The position numbers were made by a program, and so were the translations under genes. From NCBI GenBank assembly GCA_025934385.1, contig JAICYE010000140.1, positions 1 through 6,208 of the forward strand: DNA of 6,208 nucleotides, in the 5' to 3' direction. Under the pieces are notes generated by a model. The model had not been told where the DNA came from. It did not search any database and saw nothing but the letters and a program-made list of their open reading frames with translations. Source of the stretch: Acidimicrobiia bacterium (GTDB lineage: Bacteria; Actinomycetota; Acidimicrobiia; IMCC26256; BP-133). Shown here piece after piece: positions 5,791 through 6,208 of this stretch (its first letter is position 1; every line of letters starts with the position of its first letter).

Positions 5791-5820
5791 GCCGGGGAGT
5801 GTGCAGCACGACACCCCGGC
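5791..5820 (+). terminator. Hairpin just after the antitoxin-like gene
   Basis: GCCGGGG (5791-5797) pairs with CCCCGGC (5814-5820). After a 2-base bulge, TGT (5800-5802) pairs with ACA (5811-5813), leaving an 8-base loop. It begins nine bases past the TAA stop, a usual place for a terminator, but no T-run follows. Confidence 0.5.
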
Positions 5821-5841
5821 CGACCCAGGATGTTCCAGGAA

Positions 5842-5878
5842 TGAGGGGGGCCCCGGGCGACCCCGGGGCCCGCCCTCT
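5842..5878 (+). terminator. Very GC-rich second hairpin, possible terminator
   Basis: GAGGGGGGCCCCGGG (5843-5857) pairs with CCCGGGGCCCGCCCTC (5862-5877) with one bulged C in the right arm and a short loop. This gives about 15 base pairs, almost all G-C. It follows the first hairpin by about 20 bases, giving a tandem arrangement after the antitoxin-like gene. The absence of a T-tract is common for proposed actinobacterial terminators. Confidence 0.5.
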
Positions 5879-5910
5879 CAACACCTTCCCAATTGAGGCG
5901 GTTTCTCCTC

Positions 5911-5935
5911 GATCGGCCGGGCCGTCCGGCCGATC
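5911..5935. promoter_or_regulatory. Perfect 10-bp inverted repeat between the antitoxin-like and DUF4236 genes
   Basis: GATCGGCCGG (5911-5920) and CCGGCCGATC (5926-5935) are exact reverse complements around a 5-base spacer (GCCGT). It lies 87 bases before the DUF4236 start codon. It could be an operator for a dimeric regulator, a third terminator hairpin or part of the leader RNA. Its symmetry is the cleanest in the window. Confidence 0.45.
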
Positions 5936-6021
5936 AGAACGGTGTGCTCCGTCACGCCGGCCCCGTACCGCACGGACGGGAGCCGGCCTGACCGGGGCCG
6001 CCGAGTTCTGAGGAGACCGCT

Positions 6022-6208
6022 GTGAGCTTGATCTTCCGCCGCTCGAAGAGCATCGGCCCGTTCCGCTTCACGCTGTCGAAGCGGGGCCTCGGCGCCTCCG
6101 TGGGCGCCGGACCGATCCGGATCGGCCGGGGCGGCACCGGTCGGCGGACCACCACCGTGCGCCTGTTAAAGGGTCTCTTCTGGCGCCGGAGCGAGGCACC
6201 AACGCCCG
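6022..6208 (+). CDS. DUF4236 protein, 3' end cut by the window
   Basis: The reading frame opens at GTG (6022), with GAGGAGA (6010-6016) five bases upstream, and has no stop up to the window end (62 codons seen). The N-terminus, SLIFRRSKSIGPFRFTLSKR followed by GLGASVGAGPIRIG, matches the DUF4236 pattern: a short Phe/Arg-rich opening with Ser-Ile-Gly-Pro, then L-S-K-x-G-hydrophobic-G-x-S-V-G and an R-I-G-x-G turn, followed by a Gly/Arg/Thr stretch (GRGGTGRRTTT). DUF4236 is a short beta-rich domain of unknown function found at the N-terminus of many bacterial proteins. After it the sequence VRLLKGLFWRRSEAPTP departs from the usual glycine-rich continuation. Whether the protein ends soon or carries further domains cannot be seen. 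Confidence 0.75.
   Translation, partial: MSLIFRRSKSIGPFRFTLSKRGLGASVGAGPIRIGRGGTGRRTTTVRLLKGLFWRRSEAPTP

Overview
The window is very GC-rich DNA (GCC/GGC-biased codons, GTG starts, strong AGGAGG-like ribosome sites). It reads as chromosomal sequence from a high-GC Gram-positive, most likely an actinobacterium. An MT0933/Rv0909-type antitoxin-like protein, a DUF4236 protein, a YbjN/TY-Chap-like domain and a DUF1640-like coiled-coil/membrane protein all fit that. No rRNA, tRNA, CRISPR array, transposase or phage gene was seen, and the genus cannot be named from the sequence.

Left block, minus strand (4582 down to 110). The order of transcription is a small coiled-coil/membrane protein (4582-4238), a gap of about 200 bases holding an inverted repeat, a secreted phosphodiester glycosidase (NAGPA-fold) protein of 743 residues (4037-1806), a 124-residue protein of unknown function (1761-1387), and a 426-residue protein (1390-110). 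The last two overlap by four bases (GTGA) and should be translationally coupled. The 426-residue protein is the most unusual gene: its first two thirds look like domains 2 and 3 of the bacterial DNA sliding clamp (DnaN), and its last third looks like a YbjN/CesT-type (TY-Chap) chaperone domain. The glycosidase protein is also odd. It has a signal peptide, a NAGPA domain, a Pro/Ala/Ser/Thr-rich linker and a short hydrophobic segment followed by an Arg/Lys cluster. Where such a protein would normally end, it continues for about 180 residues with an acidic 14-residue repeat and a helical tail.

Right block, plus strand (4749 to the end). A single-pass membrane protein with an unrecognised exported domain (4749-5501) is divergent from the coiled-coil protein. 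It is followed by a 61-residue MT0933-type antitoxin-like protein (5596-5781) with no toxin gene beside it. A 240-base gap then holds three GC-rich hairpins. Last is the start of a DUF4236 protein (from 6022), cut by the window edge.

How the genes might work together: the close spacing of the glycosidase gene, the small protein and the clamp/chaperone fusion (44 bases, then a 4-base overlap) suggests one transcript. A cell-surface or anchored sugar-phosphodiesterase with a possible cytoplasmic tail would then be co-expressed with an intracellular peptide-binding protein. That link is inference from gene order only.
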